This document shows positions 42,260 through 54,815 of a stretch of DNA of 64,000 nucleotides, one piece after another (the stretch's first letter is position 1; each line of letters starts with the position of its first letter). This DNA is from Psoroptes ovis (taxonomy: Eukaryota; Arthropoda; Arachnida; Sarcoptiformes; Psoroptidae), in the NCBI GenBank assembly GCA_002943765.1, contig PQWQ01000021.1, positions 806,001 to 870,000 on the forward strand, in the 5' to 3' direction. A program made the translations under genes and the position numbers. Under the pieces are notes generated by a model. It had not been told where the DNA came from. It was given only the letters and a program-made list of their open reading frames with translations, and did not search any database.

Positions 42260-43048
42260 TTAATAATTATTATAACAATAATTCATTGAAATAAATAATT
42301 ACAATGAAAATATTTATTTTTATTTTTTATTTATAAATATTCATTCATTCATTTATTCATTCATATAAATAAATAGTAATAAATATTTGACATTTTAATT
42401 AATTAATTAAAGAATTTCAAAAATTTTGAATTTCAATTATCTTGTTATATTTTTAATCAATTTCGTAAAAATTATCTCTGAGGCACACAGAAAATTGCGA
42501 GAGCAAATTGCGCAAATTAAGTTGTAACTAAGCTGTGTGATATGTTGTTTGTAAATCGCGAAAAGGTACCTCTTCAAAGCATCACAGCCGCCATTCATTT
42601 TGATTTTTACAAGAAATTTTCTCTGGGAAATTTCCCGAAATCTTTGGGAAATTTCCACGTAAAATTTCAGTGTTCGTAAAATCCGTCGAAACTCAAAGAA
42701 AACTGAATGAGAACCGCTCGATGAATCAATGTATGAAGCAACAAGAATATTCTTGAAAAAAGAATACGAAGAAATTCAAGAATTTCTTCAATGAAATTCT
42801 TGTATTTCTTGAAGAATCTCACAATTTTTCCATTTATAAATGACAAATTACAATTAATCTAAGAAATTACGATTTTAGAGTGAAATTCAAGACATTTAAA
42901 AATACGAGAAAAGCGTAGGGGCTGGTGGTGGGGCTAGAAGGGCAGGGCACAATTCTTCAAATAAGAAATTTTCCTTAAAGAATTTCTTCTTCTTCGTCGA
43001 AGAACAAGAATCGTATGGCGGCATCATATAAGAACATACATTGATATA

Positions 43049-43129
43049 TTAGGTTGTCCGATAAGTTCTTGCCGATTTTCTCATAATTCCCTATGGATAT
43101 ATTCGGCAAAAACTTTTCGGACAGCCTAA
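43049..43129 (+). repeat. TTAGG hairpin element, subfamily B
   Basis: 81 bp between TA dinucleotides. TTAGGTTGTCCGATAAG and CTTTTCGGACAGCCTAA, core ATTTTCTCATAATTCCC. Confidence 0.9.
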
Positions 43130-43256
43130 TATTTGCGTAAATATATCAAATATCAAATATCAGACTGTTTTTAGACAGAAATTTTTTTTTCTTTAAGTAA
43201 ATCCGAAAAAGTACATACATTGATAGAATTAATGCATTAAAATTCTCGATTAGAAA

Positions 43257-43346
43257 AGTTGTCCGAAAAGTTCTGGCGTTCTAAATCAATTGCAATCTAA
43301 TTAAAATTATTATTGAAAATCCGTCACAACTTTTCGGACAACTTAA
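43257..43346 (+). repeat. TTAGG hairpin relative, subfamily D (degenerate)
   Basis: Arms AAGTTGTCCGAAAAGTT and AACTTTTCGGACAACTT, 90 bp, perfect in the outer 17 bases. Confidence 0.65.
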
Positions 43347-43448
43347 ATTTTTTTATGAAGAAATCTTTAAGAAATCGTAATCCTTCTTCCACTGAAGAAA
43401 TTCGAATTTTTCCGAAAAATTTCTGTGAATTTAAAGAAATGGAGAAAA

Positions 43449-43472
43449 ATTACAGAATTTATGAATGGTGCC
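43449..43472 (+). repeat. dispersed TATGAATG motif
   Basis: ATTACAGA, then ATTTATGAATGGTGCC. Confidence 0.5.
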
Positions 43473-43654
43473 ATTATCAAATCATGGCTAGAATTTCTGT
43501 CAAATTTGTAAAATCAATCAATCAATGACTGGTTCAATTTGATTTCTGATTTCATCGAAAACTGATTCATAATTCATAAATGACATTTGATTGATGATTG
43601 ATGTCTTCATTTATTCGTTCGAAGAAAATCCGATCATTTCTGTCTTTGATCATT

Positions 43655-43698
43655 GATCGAATCAATCGAATCAATCAATCGATTCGATTGATTCGATC
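43655..43698. repeat. perfect 18-bp-arm palindrome
   Basis: GATCGAATCAATCGAATC and GATTCGATTGATTCGATC with an 8-base loop, inside a larger GATT/AATC simple-sequence block. Confidence 0.75.
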
Positions 43699-43773
43699 AA
43701 ACAATTAAAATCGATTCGATTTGATTCGAATCAATTCGGATCAATCAGTCAATCGATTGATTGATTATGTTTT

Positions 43774-43850
43774 GGGCTGTCCTAAAAGTTCTTTCGGTGC
43801 TGATCATTAGAATTGGCTGTTGAAATTGGCTAAAACTTTTTGGACAGCTC
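43774..43850 (+). repeat. TTAGG hairpin relative, subfamily D (degenerate)
   Basis: GGGCTGTCCTAAAAGTT and AACTTTTTGGACAGCTC. Both arms have CTGTCC in place of TTGTCC. Confidence 0.55.
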
Positions 43851-45488
43851 AATTTCCAAAATCCAATTTCTGTTCTAAGGCGTAAGAATGAAGTGTAAGA
43901 AGGCGCCCATCATGAAAAAAGCTCGCGTAACAAAGTGGTTGAGAAACACTGTGACACTGTGTAATTCATTCAGCTTCTTTTGAATTTGATGAATCAAAAA
44001 GCTTTGAGAATCACTGTGTAAATTGAAAACTGTAGCAACTAAACATGTTGTTGTCACAACTTGTTGTTACACTTGTCATTACGCTTGTCGTTGCTGTTTA
44101 TGACCTTCAAAATAGCCGTTTTAAATTTTTTCGAAATTCATGGGTTTTCCATATGAATATTTTTCAAAGGTATTATCCTCGCTGAGAATGTAAGTAATTT
44201 CAATCATTTCATTTCAATTATTATTACCCCTTCATTACCCCTTTAAAAAATCCACTTAAGTGGTTTGATTAAAGATAAGCAAAATCTTTGAATTCTTCAA
44301 ATTCAAAGATAGCTGAATCATATCGCCACGCATTCCACTGTATAAATCTATAGCCCTACGCCTCTTGAAACATTTTTTGAATAATTTAATTTAATCGATC
44401 ATTGAATTGATCGAATTGAAATCATTCAAATCAGATAATTCACACGAGATACACTTCTCCAAGCAGCGCTGCGCCAGCTATCAGATCTTCTAAGATCTCA
44501 GCTTTCTTGGAGACTTTCAGCCATTCAATTTCATCCAATTTTCACCTCATCAATGATTCACTTGTCAGACCATGAAAAGGTCTTAAACCTTAATCCTCTT
44601 TGATTATTGACAAATTGGATTCGAAATCAAATCGAATCAAATTTACCCTAAAACAAGCGCAACAATACCCTTAAGAGGTTTGCACCCATTGGTCGGTGCA
44701 CAAATGTAAACATTGGTGTTCTAAGAGCACTGATGCACTGCTAAAATTTGATGCACCGAGCAAATCAATCATTGAAAGGTTAGACCCTTGACATAAGTCC
44801 ATGCATCCATAGATACATCCATCCTTCCAAAGCATCCCTTGACTCATCCATTCACCAATTCATCCGATCAATTCGAGCTTAATTTTGACAAGTTTGTAGG
44901 TGTGCACCTGATGAATAGTTGTTATCATCATCTTAGCCTCTTAAGATGTCTAAGATTTTTGCACCAAAAAAAATCGACCATTGTTTTGAACGAAAATTCA
45001 AAGTAATTCTTCTCAACAAGATTAGTGGACATGTCGACAATCGTCGACGATTGGTGAAGCCATTGTGCAGACATGGAGTGAAACGTCTTAAGATTCGTCT
45101 TAAGACGATGATTTCGAATGATTTGATACGATTTGATTCGATAACAAGAAGCTTCTTACACTTAAATCAATCAAAGATTTCTTAAAGATTTGATTCGAAT
45201 TTGATTCGGTGCAAATCGCTTGAAATTCGAGCTGATTTAAGTTGATCGAGCCAGCTCTTTCAGCCAGCTCTTTGGCAGGCTCTCCAGTGTCCATTCACTT
45301 ATCCACACACACGCATCTACACTCAGACAGACATTGATTAATCAAATTTTGACAAATTCATAAGAAATCTTCTCGAATTGCTACAATGTAGCCGAATATC
45401 GAACTGATTTGCTGGCCGATTGATCATTGAAATTATTCGAAATCAGATCTAAATGATGTGATCCTGATAAGTCCCAATCAATGAATTA

Positions 45489-45569
45489 TTAGGTTGTCCC
45501 ATAAGTTCTTGCCGTTTTTTAATCTTTTTTTTTATTCGAAAAACGGCAAGAACTTATGGGACAACCTAA
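45489..45569 (+). repeat. TTAGG hairpin element, subfamily A
   Basis: 81 bp between TA dinucleotides. TTAGGTTGTCCCATAAG and CTTATGGGACAACCTAA. Confidence 0.92.
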
Positions 45570-46981
45570 TAATTAAACCTTTAACCTTTAAACCTTTAAG
45601 ATATACATACACGAATTTACAGCAAGTTGTTTGCTGAAGATAATTTGAGACATTTCTCAAGGGTTTTCCAGGAACCTTTCTCCTCAGTGTTTTTCCAGAA
45701 ACATTTCCTTACAATCTAATGTCTCTCCTCCTCCTGTCCACAATCAGATTTGACAAGTCAATGACAATTTTGATTCGATTTCAATTTCAATTTCGATTTT
45801 GATATGACTTTGACAGATAATCATCAGACAACGATTTCATACTTGATGATGGTCAAATGATTGATCATTGGAATTGAAAGGCATGGCATCAATTTGATTG
45901 ATTCATTGATTTCTTCAAAAATTTGAAATTTTGGAAAATTTTCTCGGGGAATTTTCTTGGGAAATTTTCCGGGAATTTTCTTGTGAAATTTTCCGGGAAT
46001 TTTCTTCCATTGAAAAGTTTATCTGTTTGACAAATATACGACATTACAACAGATCAATGATTTGAACTATTTGTGATTTCACAAAAAGTGTCATTGAAAA
46101 AAAAATGTCTGTCATTTGCTACATTTGTTGTTTCGATCAATCAAAGGTCAAAGGTCAAATTGATATTGTATCAATTTTTTTGATTGGTTCTTTCATGATT
46201 TGTATCAATTTTGTCATGTTTTTTTTTCGATGTGTCATTTAGTCTCTGTGTGTAGCAAAAATTTTTCCAGATTTTGGGTTTTTTCGCTTCGATTTCTGAT
46301 GTTTCTGGCAAGGAGAAATTTCTCGGGAAATTTCCCAGAAATTTTGATTAGTAATCAATGAATATTTGCCGACATTTCTGGCAAATTTCTCTCATATTTC
46401 CCTAAGACGCATCCACACCGAAGTATCCTTAGAAGGTTCCGCCCGAAGGTTTCTGCCCCTCATGATTTGATTTTTGAAGAAATTTTGAAGAAATCTTGAA
46501 GAAACTTCAAGGAAATTTTTCTGCAAAAACTTTCTCAGAAATTTTTGTAAACAAATAAACAAATCGAAGCAACAGCAGCAATGATTTTTGATTGACATCC
46601 AATGATATTTGCTCATGAATGAATTATTGCGAATGAAAAAAAAAATTCACAAACAACGTCAATTATAAGCTCAAAGATAATCTCAAAAATCATCTTTGAT
46701 TTTTGATACATTCGATTGATCCATAAGTCATCGGGGGTACAGTGATCATAATCATCATCGGCCAGTTACTCTCAAATCTAACGGGTCTTTCCCATGATTC
46801 CATGATGGCAATTTGATGGCTGGAAAACCACCACGATCATTGAAAATTAATTATCCTTATTAATTTGAAATTAATTATTGGGGAAATTTTCTTGTAAACC
46901 TATTCAAAAGCAATGCAATCGACCATTCAAAACAGAATTTCACCAATAGATATATACAATTGTATCCAATGCAATTATTAA

Positions 46982-47134
46982 CCCTTAGCACTCTAGGCAT
47001 TTACAGCGCAAGCGAGCCAACAACAGCTCGACGATTTCTGCACACTCATGTAAAATAGTGACTGATGGGCGCCTATCGAGTTGCTGCATTACATCTTATA
47101 TGGTGAGTGATGCTCACCGCTCGAGTTGTAAGGG
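46982..47134 (-). mobile_element. TTAA-flanked MITE, copy 3 (piggyBac-like, reverse)
   Basis: 153 bp between TTAA at 46978-46981 and 47135-47138, opposite orientation to copies 1 and 2. The GGTGAG-cat-CTCACC small hairpin near one end is kept in all three. Confidence 0.85.
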
Positions 47135-47968
47135 TTAATTGCATTGTGTATCCATGCTTATCCAAAAATACAATCAATTGTTCATTTAATTATATATATG
47201 AATATGGATGGATACAGTTGCAATCAAACAATCAAAAACAATCAATTAACAACCAAAACAGTTACATTGTATCTGAATTCGAAATTTCAAATTTTTCAAA
47301 ATTTTGAAAAATTTGAAATTCTCATCCCCCTCCTTGAAGATAACTGTTCAATCAATCAAATAACAATGACAATCAAATGACAATCAATCAATCAATCAAT
47401 TAATCATATGATCAATGAATTAATCCATTAAATGATTAATCAATCAATTTTCAATCAACAAAGATCGAACAACAATCAATCAATTCATGTATCACGTGTT
47501 TTCACTCACTCAAAATCACGTGTTTCTCAAATATCTGTCAATTGTCATTATCTGTATGACCATGATGATCAACCAATGATGATCATCGACGACTTCAACC
47601 AATGATGATTATCAAATGTCATTGATAATCGAATGATAATCAATGGTGATCATATGATCGATGATTATAGATGATAATCGATGGTGACCATTGATGGCCA
47701 TCGATTACCATTTGTCAACGACGAAAAAATGATCCTTGGAAATTTTTGAATTTTTGAAAATTTCCAAGTTTTACGACCGTTTCGACCAGGTAAATGCTGA
47801 ATGGTCGTTGATGCTGCGCGTGCTTTATGGTCGTCAATGCTCTGTCATCAAATAGGCATCATTGATATCTGTTTGTTTTGTGTATATTTGGTCGTGTCGT
47901 ATAATTTCGTTGTTTATTTCCTCGAATTATTCAAAATCACGAATCAAAATAAACAAAAATTTTTCACT

Positions 47969-48041
47969 GGTTGTCCGAAAAGTTCTTGACGATTTTCACA
48001 TTGAAAATCAATGAGAAAAAACCTCAAAACTTTTCGGACAA
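47969..48041 (+). repeat. TTAGG hairpin relative, subfamily D (degenerate)
   Basis: GGTTGTCCGAAAAGTTCTTG and AAAACTTTTCGGACA; inner ATTTTCACATTGAAAAT is itself palindromic. Confidence 0.55.
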
Positions 48042-49165
48042 AAAAATCAAAAATTTTGTTGTTTACAGGTAAATATTTTGTTGTTTTTGTTCAGGGAAAA
48101 CTTTCACTGAAAACCAATCAATCAATCAATCAATGTGGGAATGTATATTTTGTTTATGAGAAAATCAATGATGAAAATTTTTCCTTGTTATCGTAAATGG
48201 CCAATTAATCAATCAACAAATTGATTGATTAATGATTGATTGATTGATCACGTGTTTTTCTCCGAATTTACTTCGAATTGACAAAATTGAAAGCGATCGA
48301 TTACGATCGCATCACTTTCACTGATTTGCGATTTGTGACTTGCGATTTTTGGCAGTTGCGATTTTGATCAGCTGTGACCAGCGTTTTCAGCCGATTCAAT
48401 GCATGAAAATGTGGAGATATGAGATGCGTTTGGATTGGTTTGATATGCGATACCCTTGATGTGAGATATGCGTTTGAAAATTTTTGCTGAATCACGCGTT
48501 TACAGCACGTGTTGACGATGCAAATTTTTTTGAGTGTAGGGGAGGATGAGGGAGAAGGGGTTAAAAAGGGAGAAAGTGAATCGCTATTTTTGTGAATGAA
48601 AAGATGATTGAAAATGATTAAAAATATTGAAATTGAAAGGGTTAAATATGGCTGATCTAAGCATATTTTTCATTTCATTGGTTTAAATTTATTCAAATTC
48701 AAATTTGATTGATTGATTGATTTTGCACGTGTTTATTGAATGAATAAACCATTTGTGTTGATTTTGGTGACCAAGAAATGCTGAACATTGGAATGCATTT
48801 GCGACCGAAATCGATTTCGATGTTTGACCAGGTTATTCATATATTTGATCGATGACAATCAAGTGACCATATACCTTGCGTGATATATGATTATGTGCAA
48901 ACATATTCATATTCATACACACTCACACACACACACAAAGGTCTTTTCACTAATCATTAATTCATTCGTATGTTAATTATTAGGAAATTATGTTCATATG
49001 ATCATATTTGATTATCTGATTGCAATTACTATACAATTAACAATTACTTAATTAATCAAAATAATTCATTAAGTAATTAATTAATTCATTGATAATATCA
49101 TTGATTAATCGATTTATATTTGTGGCATAAAACAAGCCATAACATACTCGATAGAGATGAATGTA

Positions 49166-49245
49166 TTAGGTTGTCCCATAAGTTCTTGTCTGTTATATCG
49201 TAGAAAATGATTGGAAAATCGGCAAGAACTTATGGGACAACCTAA
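49166..49245 (-). repeat. TTAGG hairpin element, subfamily B (reverse)
   Basis: 80 bp between TA dinucleotides. TTAGGTTGTCCCATAAG and CTTATGGGACAACCTAA, core TATATCGTAGAAAATGATTG. Confidence 0.9.
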
Positions 49246-49477
49246 TATATTTACATAAGAATAAGCCGAATAATAATAATTAATATCACCGAATCATTAT
49301 TATTCTCCATAAAAATGATTGATTAATTAATTTTTCTCCATAGATTAATTAATTAAATGTATCCATTTTTCATGTACTTATCGGTTGCCCCTATATTTCT
49401 CCATATTGATTATTATCAATCATATTCTACGATTAATTTTGGCTACATACATGAATCGAGTACTCGATTGATTACTA

Positions 49478-49558
49478 TTAGGTTGTCCGATAAGTTATTG
49501 CCGATTTTCTCATTATTCCCTACGGATATAATCGGCAAAAACTTTTCGGACAACCTAA
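49478..49558 (+). repeat. TTAGG hairpin element, subfamily B
   Basis: 81 bp between TA dinucleotides. TTAGGTTGTCCGATAAG and CTTTTCGGACAACCTAA. Very close in core to 43049-43129. Confidence 0.9.
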
Positions 49559-50057
49559 TAAAATTAACTTGTCACAAAATTTTTCGTAGTTCATTTTGGC
49601 CGCAATTCAAATATCGAACTCAAAAATAGGCGAAAGATTGCGCAACGGTTTGCACTTAGCAAAAACCCTTTCGACACTAAAATTTGGCATCATCGAAAAT
49701 TAGCCGGCAAAAATCTTTTTAAAAAAAATCTAATTAAAATTTTTTTAATTAATTAAAAAAAATCCCCCCTCATATCTCGCCCAAATATACCTTTCCCCTA
49801 AATATATTTTTCCCCTTCAAAAATAATCCATATATTACGTTGTATTAAATTGTAGCAAAATTTCCTTATTCGAACATTTCTTTAGATCTAAAAATTGCTA
49901 CAGTTGAAATCATTTCACCAGCAGAAAAATATTTCCAAAATTTTTAATGATTATTTTCTGATACATTAATTATAGCCAAACCAAACTATAGTCTATAAAT
50001 AGGTCTTCAGTCAAGAAGAAGAAGAAGAAGATGATGATTTATAAAAATAAAAATATA

Positions 50058-50141
50058 TTAGATTGTCCAGAAAGTTTTGGCCAATTTTTAATGAGCAACT
50101 CTATCGTGATTAAGCGGAATGAACTTTTCGGACAACCATAA
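50058..50141 (-). repeat. TTAGG hairpin element, subfamily C (reverse)
   Basis: TTAGATTGTCCAGAAAG after TA, core ATGAGCAACTCTATCGTGAT, right AACTTTTCGGACAACCATAA. Confidence 0.82.
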
Positions 50142-51171
50142 TCATAAATTATCAAATAGCTATTTATATATATAATCAAATTAAACATTAGTGATAAGTC
50201 AAGTTGATCAAGTGCAGCGTCAGCAGTGTTGCTGGTGATGGTGACAACGAGTAGTTGATACATTTTTTGCTGCTGCTGCCGCTGCGGCTGTTGTCAAGCA
50301 ATCTATAGACCTGCAGCAACAGCAGCAGCAGCGATGGTGATAAATGCGTATGCACTTGTCAACAATTTGTGAACTTTTAATAAGGTGTATTGGTGACTGT
50401 ATTAATGTATCATTGAATCAATGAATGGGACTCGATTATCATCGAATATATGAATGGGACTCAATCAATCATATTTGCTTTGATTCAATGAGTATAACCT
50501 TGATATGATCGGAGACAATACTGGGCTTTGATTGTCTGAGCACGTTGCGCAGTTTGCAGCGCACGTTGTACGTATTTTCATGGGGGGAGAGCTGCAAAAT
50601 AGATCAGTTCAGTCATGTTTTTATTATTTTTGCTTACTCAAGATGAAGATTGACTAAGGCTAATACCTTTAGTCAAAACGATTTAACCCTTACATTTTCA
50701 CACATTTATCATCGAAATATTCGATATATAAGCTGGTTAACCCCTGACTGATTTGCATGATTTTCATAAGTCATAATTATTGTGACAACGCCATCATCAT
50801 ATGTTTAATTTGTGTTTGATATATATATTTCAATATCGTGATATTGATTAATGGATTTCAAAGAGGTTTTCTCAATCAATCAACTTTTCAATGATTCGAT
50901 TCAAAGGTTTTTCAGCAAGCTTTCGCTCATCAATAATGTCACCCTTGTATATATGGCTATACGTAAGTAATTACCATTTTTTAAAAAACTCGAAAAATGA
51001 TTCAATCAATCAATTAATCAATCGAATCGAAGGAATTGATACAATTTGTGATTAGATTGATACATTTTTTCTTATGAACATTTGTCATTTGAATTTCGAA
51101 TTTCAAAGCTTTGAATTTTAAATGAATTTCCAAAGAAATTCCAATGTTTTGGAATGCATTCAATCAATGTA

Positions 51172-51252
51172 TTAGGTTGTCCCATAAGTTCTTGCCATTT
51201 TTCGTATCAAAAAAAAAATCAAAAAACGGCAAAAACTTATGGGACAGCCCAA
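51172..51252 (+). repeat. TTAGG hairpin element, subfamily A
   Basis: 81 bp between TA dinucleotides. TTAGGTTGTCCCATAAG and CTTATGGGACAGCCCAA. The next copy starts 24 bp away. Confidence 0.9.
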
Positions 51253-51276
51253 TACATACGTATTTTTACGTATTTA

Positions 51277-51357
51277 TTAGGCTGTTCGAAAAGTTCATTC
51301 CGCTTAACCGCTTAGAATTGTTCATGAAAATCGGCCACGACTTTACGGACAACCTAA
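51277..51357 (+). repeat. TTAGG hairpin element, subfamily C
   Basis: 81 bp after TA. TTAGGCTGTTCGAAAAG and CTTTACGGACAACCTAA, core GAATTGTTCATGAAAATCGG. Confidence 0.85.
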
Positions 51358-51551
51358 ATATATTTATCTGTATCAATCCGAATATTTATGAATAAATTAT
51401 CAAAACATTTTTTCTTGTCCATAAAAATGTTTTTGAAATTAATCATAATAAATAAACAATAATCACAACAAAAGCATTGACATGTTCATATTCACGTAGA
51501 TATATTAACAAGTATTTATTTATATTTACAAAAATCAAGTTTTTGTGTGTG

Positions 51552-51641
51552 TACCGATATGAAATGAGCGATTGATTTGAATGTAAATCCATACATTTCT
51601 ATGGTGTATGGCATTCGATAGACGCTCATTCCATATCGGTA
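51552..51641. repeat. 90-bp hairpin with CCGATATG ends
   Basis: TACCGATATGAAATGAGCG and CGCTCATTCCATATCGGTA pair with one mismatch, and inner segments GAATG/CATTC and CCATACAT/ATGGTGTATGG continue the stem. The outer TA on both sides could be a target duplication. Single copy here; the shape is also like a miRNA precursor. Confidence 0.65.
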
Positions 51642-51840
51642 GACTCATATGCATATATTTTCTCATGAATATATATGTATGCGTATATATATTTAGTATC
51701 AATAATTATTCATAATTAAAATTAATTATGATGATCATAATACGTCATTTGTTCATCGAATAATGATAAATATCGATTTTAAATGAACAAATATTTATGT
51801 GTTAATTTGTGTATGAATATAAATGAATGAATATATTTGC

Positions 51841-51928
51841 GGTTGTCCGAAAAGTTTTTGCGTATCGATCCAATAGAAATCAATCACACCGTCAGCTGAA
51901 AATACCGCGAAAACTTTTCGGACAACTT
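51841..51928 (+). repeat. TTAGG hairpin relative, subfamily D (degenerate)
   Basis: GGTTGTCCGAAAAGTTTTTGCG and CGCGAAAACTTTTCGGACAACTT form long, nearly perfect arms. Confidence 0.65.
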
Positions 51929-52994
51929 CACCAATATCTACAGTATATCTTCGATTTATAAATATTCTACACAAATACAGGGTATCTTCGATTATTATTC
52001 AATTTTTAAGCCTTTTAACCCTTTTTTATTCGGGGGTTAAGAGGTTAAGGTCAGACCTTTATCCTTTCTATTGATAAATTACATTTCTTGATCGATTAAT
52101 TTCTTGATCTTTGAATTGATTCTCCTTAAACACACACACACACAATGATAAGTCATATCCACAGTCATAGATATTGTAGCATCTTAAAACATTCGAAAAT
52201 AATTAACCCTTTCGATCATAACAAATCTGTAGACAATTATAATTATAATCTTACTGATTACACTGTATGTGTATGCGTAGCCATTTTACAAATTCTTCAT
52301 GAATAATAATTCCGAATAATTTTTTATTATTCCTCCTCCTCTCCTTTACCTCCTCCTCATGTCTGCCCCTCATATCTATCTCTCTTCCCCCTCTTGTCTC
52401 TGTCTACCTCTGTCTATTTGTCTAATCAATGATCAAAAAATTCATTTGGCTAAACTTTGAAAAGGGATAAGAAAGGGTTAAAAACAAAGATTATTGATTT
52501 AATCTATGAAAAAAATATCAAAAATTCACAGCCAAACAGCGCCATCTGTCGTTGCTTTTCAGAAACTTTTTCAAAATTTTTTTCCTCAAAAAAAAATCCA
52601 TGGATTTCCCAAAACAAAAACAAAACAAGAAAAATTCCATTCGATTTTCGAATGGAATTTTTTCTCCTGAAAATTCCTTCCCCCCGCCACCACTACCACC
52701 ACATTCACATCACATTTTTCTTGCCCCCCCCACGCCGTCTTGTTTCGCCTTAACACGATGTGCGACGCCAAGTGTATACACACGTGTGTGTGTATGTGTG
52801 TGTTGTGTGTGCTGTCGTACAAGGTTACCATCCTTTGAAATTTTTGAATTTCATTCATTTGTTCACAAAATGTATCCACATTTTGATTGATTTTGGAATT
52901 TTTCTCCTCATTCTTTTTGTATTTGAATTCAATGATTCAAAACACATTGTTGAACAACACACAGCGAGAAAAAAAATGTGCACAAAATTTCTGT

Positions 52995-53080
52995 GGTGTC
53001 CGAAAAGTATTGTCGGATTCTCTCCATTGAATATCAATGGACTACCATTGATTCAATACGCCACGATTTTTCGGACAACT
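52995..53080 (+). repeat. TTAGG hairpin relative, subfamily D (degenerate)
   Basis: GGTGTCCGAAAAGTATTG and ATTTTTCGGACAACT. Confidence 0.5.
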
Positions 53081-53950
53081 TTGAATTTTTTCTAAAAATA
53101 TTTGATAATGAATATTTCAAAATTTCTCAACAAAATGAAATATAATTAACTTTCATTATTATGTTAATTAATATTATTTGTTTGTATATTTTGTGTGATT
53201 GTATTTGTTTATATTTGTGTCAATAATCAATAATCAATCGATCGATCGATTCATAATCCTTGATATTGATTATTATTAATGACAATTATTGTCATTGTCA
53301 TTGGTGATTGGTGATTGATCAAATTCATTCGAATTCAAATAATTGAAAAATTGAATGGAATTTTTGATTCGAAAAATGATTCCTCGATTCGCCACCACCA
53401 CCTATGATGGCGCTGTTGTCTGCTTAAATACAATCTAATACCTCCAGCTGACATACACCTCTTAGAAACCCCTTGAATACACAACTCTCAGCAGAAATGA
53501 AACTCTTAGGAAGACACAACTATCGCTGAAACTTTGCTGAAATCCCTTTCGCAAAACCTTTGACCATACAAATGCCTTTGGCCATTTCCTATCACCTTGA
53601 CTCTCGAATCCAATAAAAAAACCTTGAATTGTATTTTTTCTAAATTCCTGAATCGTTTAAAAAAAACAATTAAAATTGAATCAATTAAACAAATTCCACA
53701 AAAATTTGATTCACAAATTATCATTGATACTGTATTCAGGTGTGGTCACATTGTTTGTGGCCATTGTGGTGGTGGCGGCTACAGTGGTAATGATGGTGAT
53801 GACCATCACCATCATTAAGCATCCAAACATCAAAAATTCAATTTGTGAAAATCAATCAATCATTTTTTTCGAACATTCGAATCAATCCATCAATCATTGA
53901 TTGATCGATCGACCGATCGATCGATCAATCAAAATTATGAATTCATATTT

Positions 53951-54265
53951 TCACCTCCTCTACTTGGCCCTCCGGGTCTCTACCTCTCCAATTCCCCCAT
54001 GGCGCTCCGCATCTTCTACCTCCCCCACTGCCCTCCAGATCTTCCTCTCTCCACTTCTCTGGGACGCATCTTCTACCTCTCTCCTTGGCCCTCCGGGTCT
54101 TCACCACTCCACTTACCTGGCGCTCAGGGTCTCTACCTTTTGATGGCGGTTTCTACCTGACCGCGGCGCTCCAGATCTCTGCTCTTTCCCATGGCTCTAA
54201 GGGTGGCTACCTCTTCGCTGGCCCTCCGTATCTCTCACCTTACCTGGTCCTACGCAGGTTTCCCC
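53951..54265. repeat. GC-rich minisatellite in AT-rich DNA
   Basis: About nine degenerate units of roughly 29 bp (CTACCTCTCC, then TTGGCCCTCCGGGTCTT; later units carry insertions). Markedly richer in G+C than its surroundings. All three forward frames stay open for long stretches because of the unit, producing repeated LRVSTSP-like peptides; I do not regard these as genes. Confidence 0.65.
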
Positions 54266-54760
54266 TCTGGCCATGGCCAGACTGCGCCAGATTTCCAAAA
54301 AATGATCATTAGTCGTAATGGTCATAATTGGTCATCATATTTGGTTGGCTATGGCTGACCAAACCTTAAGGATAATAATGATGACTATGAATGCAACAAT
54401 TCCATATTTGATAATCGAATAATGATGATTATGGTCATTGTCTTTCGATTTTTTTTGGTCATTGATAATTATCATTATGAATCATTATTGTGGCTAATTG
54501 TTTTTCTATGTAAATGCGTAATGCATTTGTATGCCTTGTAATTTCTCCGAGAAAAAAAATCGGAAAAAATTTTGAAAATTCATAAATTTCAAGTTTAAAT
54601 TCGTAGTTTTAAAATTAAATTTCATAATTTTCAAATTGAATTTCGTAATTTTTTCATTTAAAATTCTATTGAAAATTATGAAATTGAACTTTAAAACTCT
54701 GAAAATTAATTTTAAAACTATGAAATTGAACTTTAAAACACTGAATTAAAATTTGAAAAA

Positions 54761-54815
54761 AAAAATTCATAAATATCATTACATACACTATCAGTAATGA
54801 TATTTATGAATTTTT
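54761..54815. repeat. perfect hairpin built from two opposed TATGAAT motifs
   Basis: 22-bp arms (54761-54782 and 54794-54815) containing ATTCATAAATATCATTAC and GTAATGATATTTATGAAT around an 11-base loop. Each arm is a variant of the dispersed motif without its CCC end. Confidence 0.75.

Noticed and set aside
43917..44005. Two hAT-like ends (GTTGAGAAACACTG and TTGAGAATCACTG) in the same direction
   Set aside because: Each would need a left partner, and none is clear; left as possible remnants of degraded elements.
53897..54312. Three overlapping forward open frames with LRVSTSP-like repeats
   Set aside because: All three frames are open because of the GC-rich minisatellite; nothing distinguishes one as coding.
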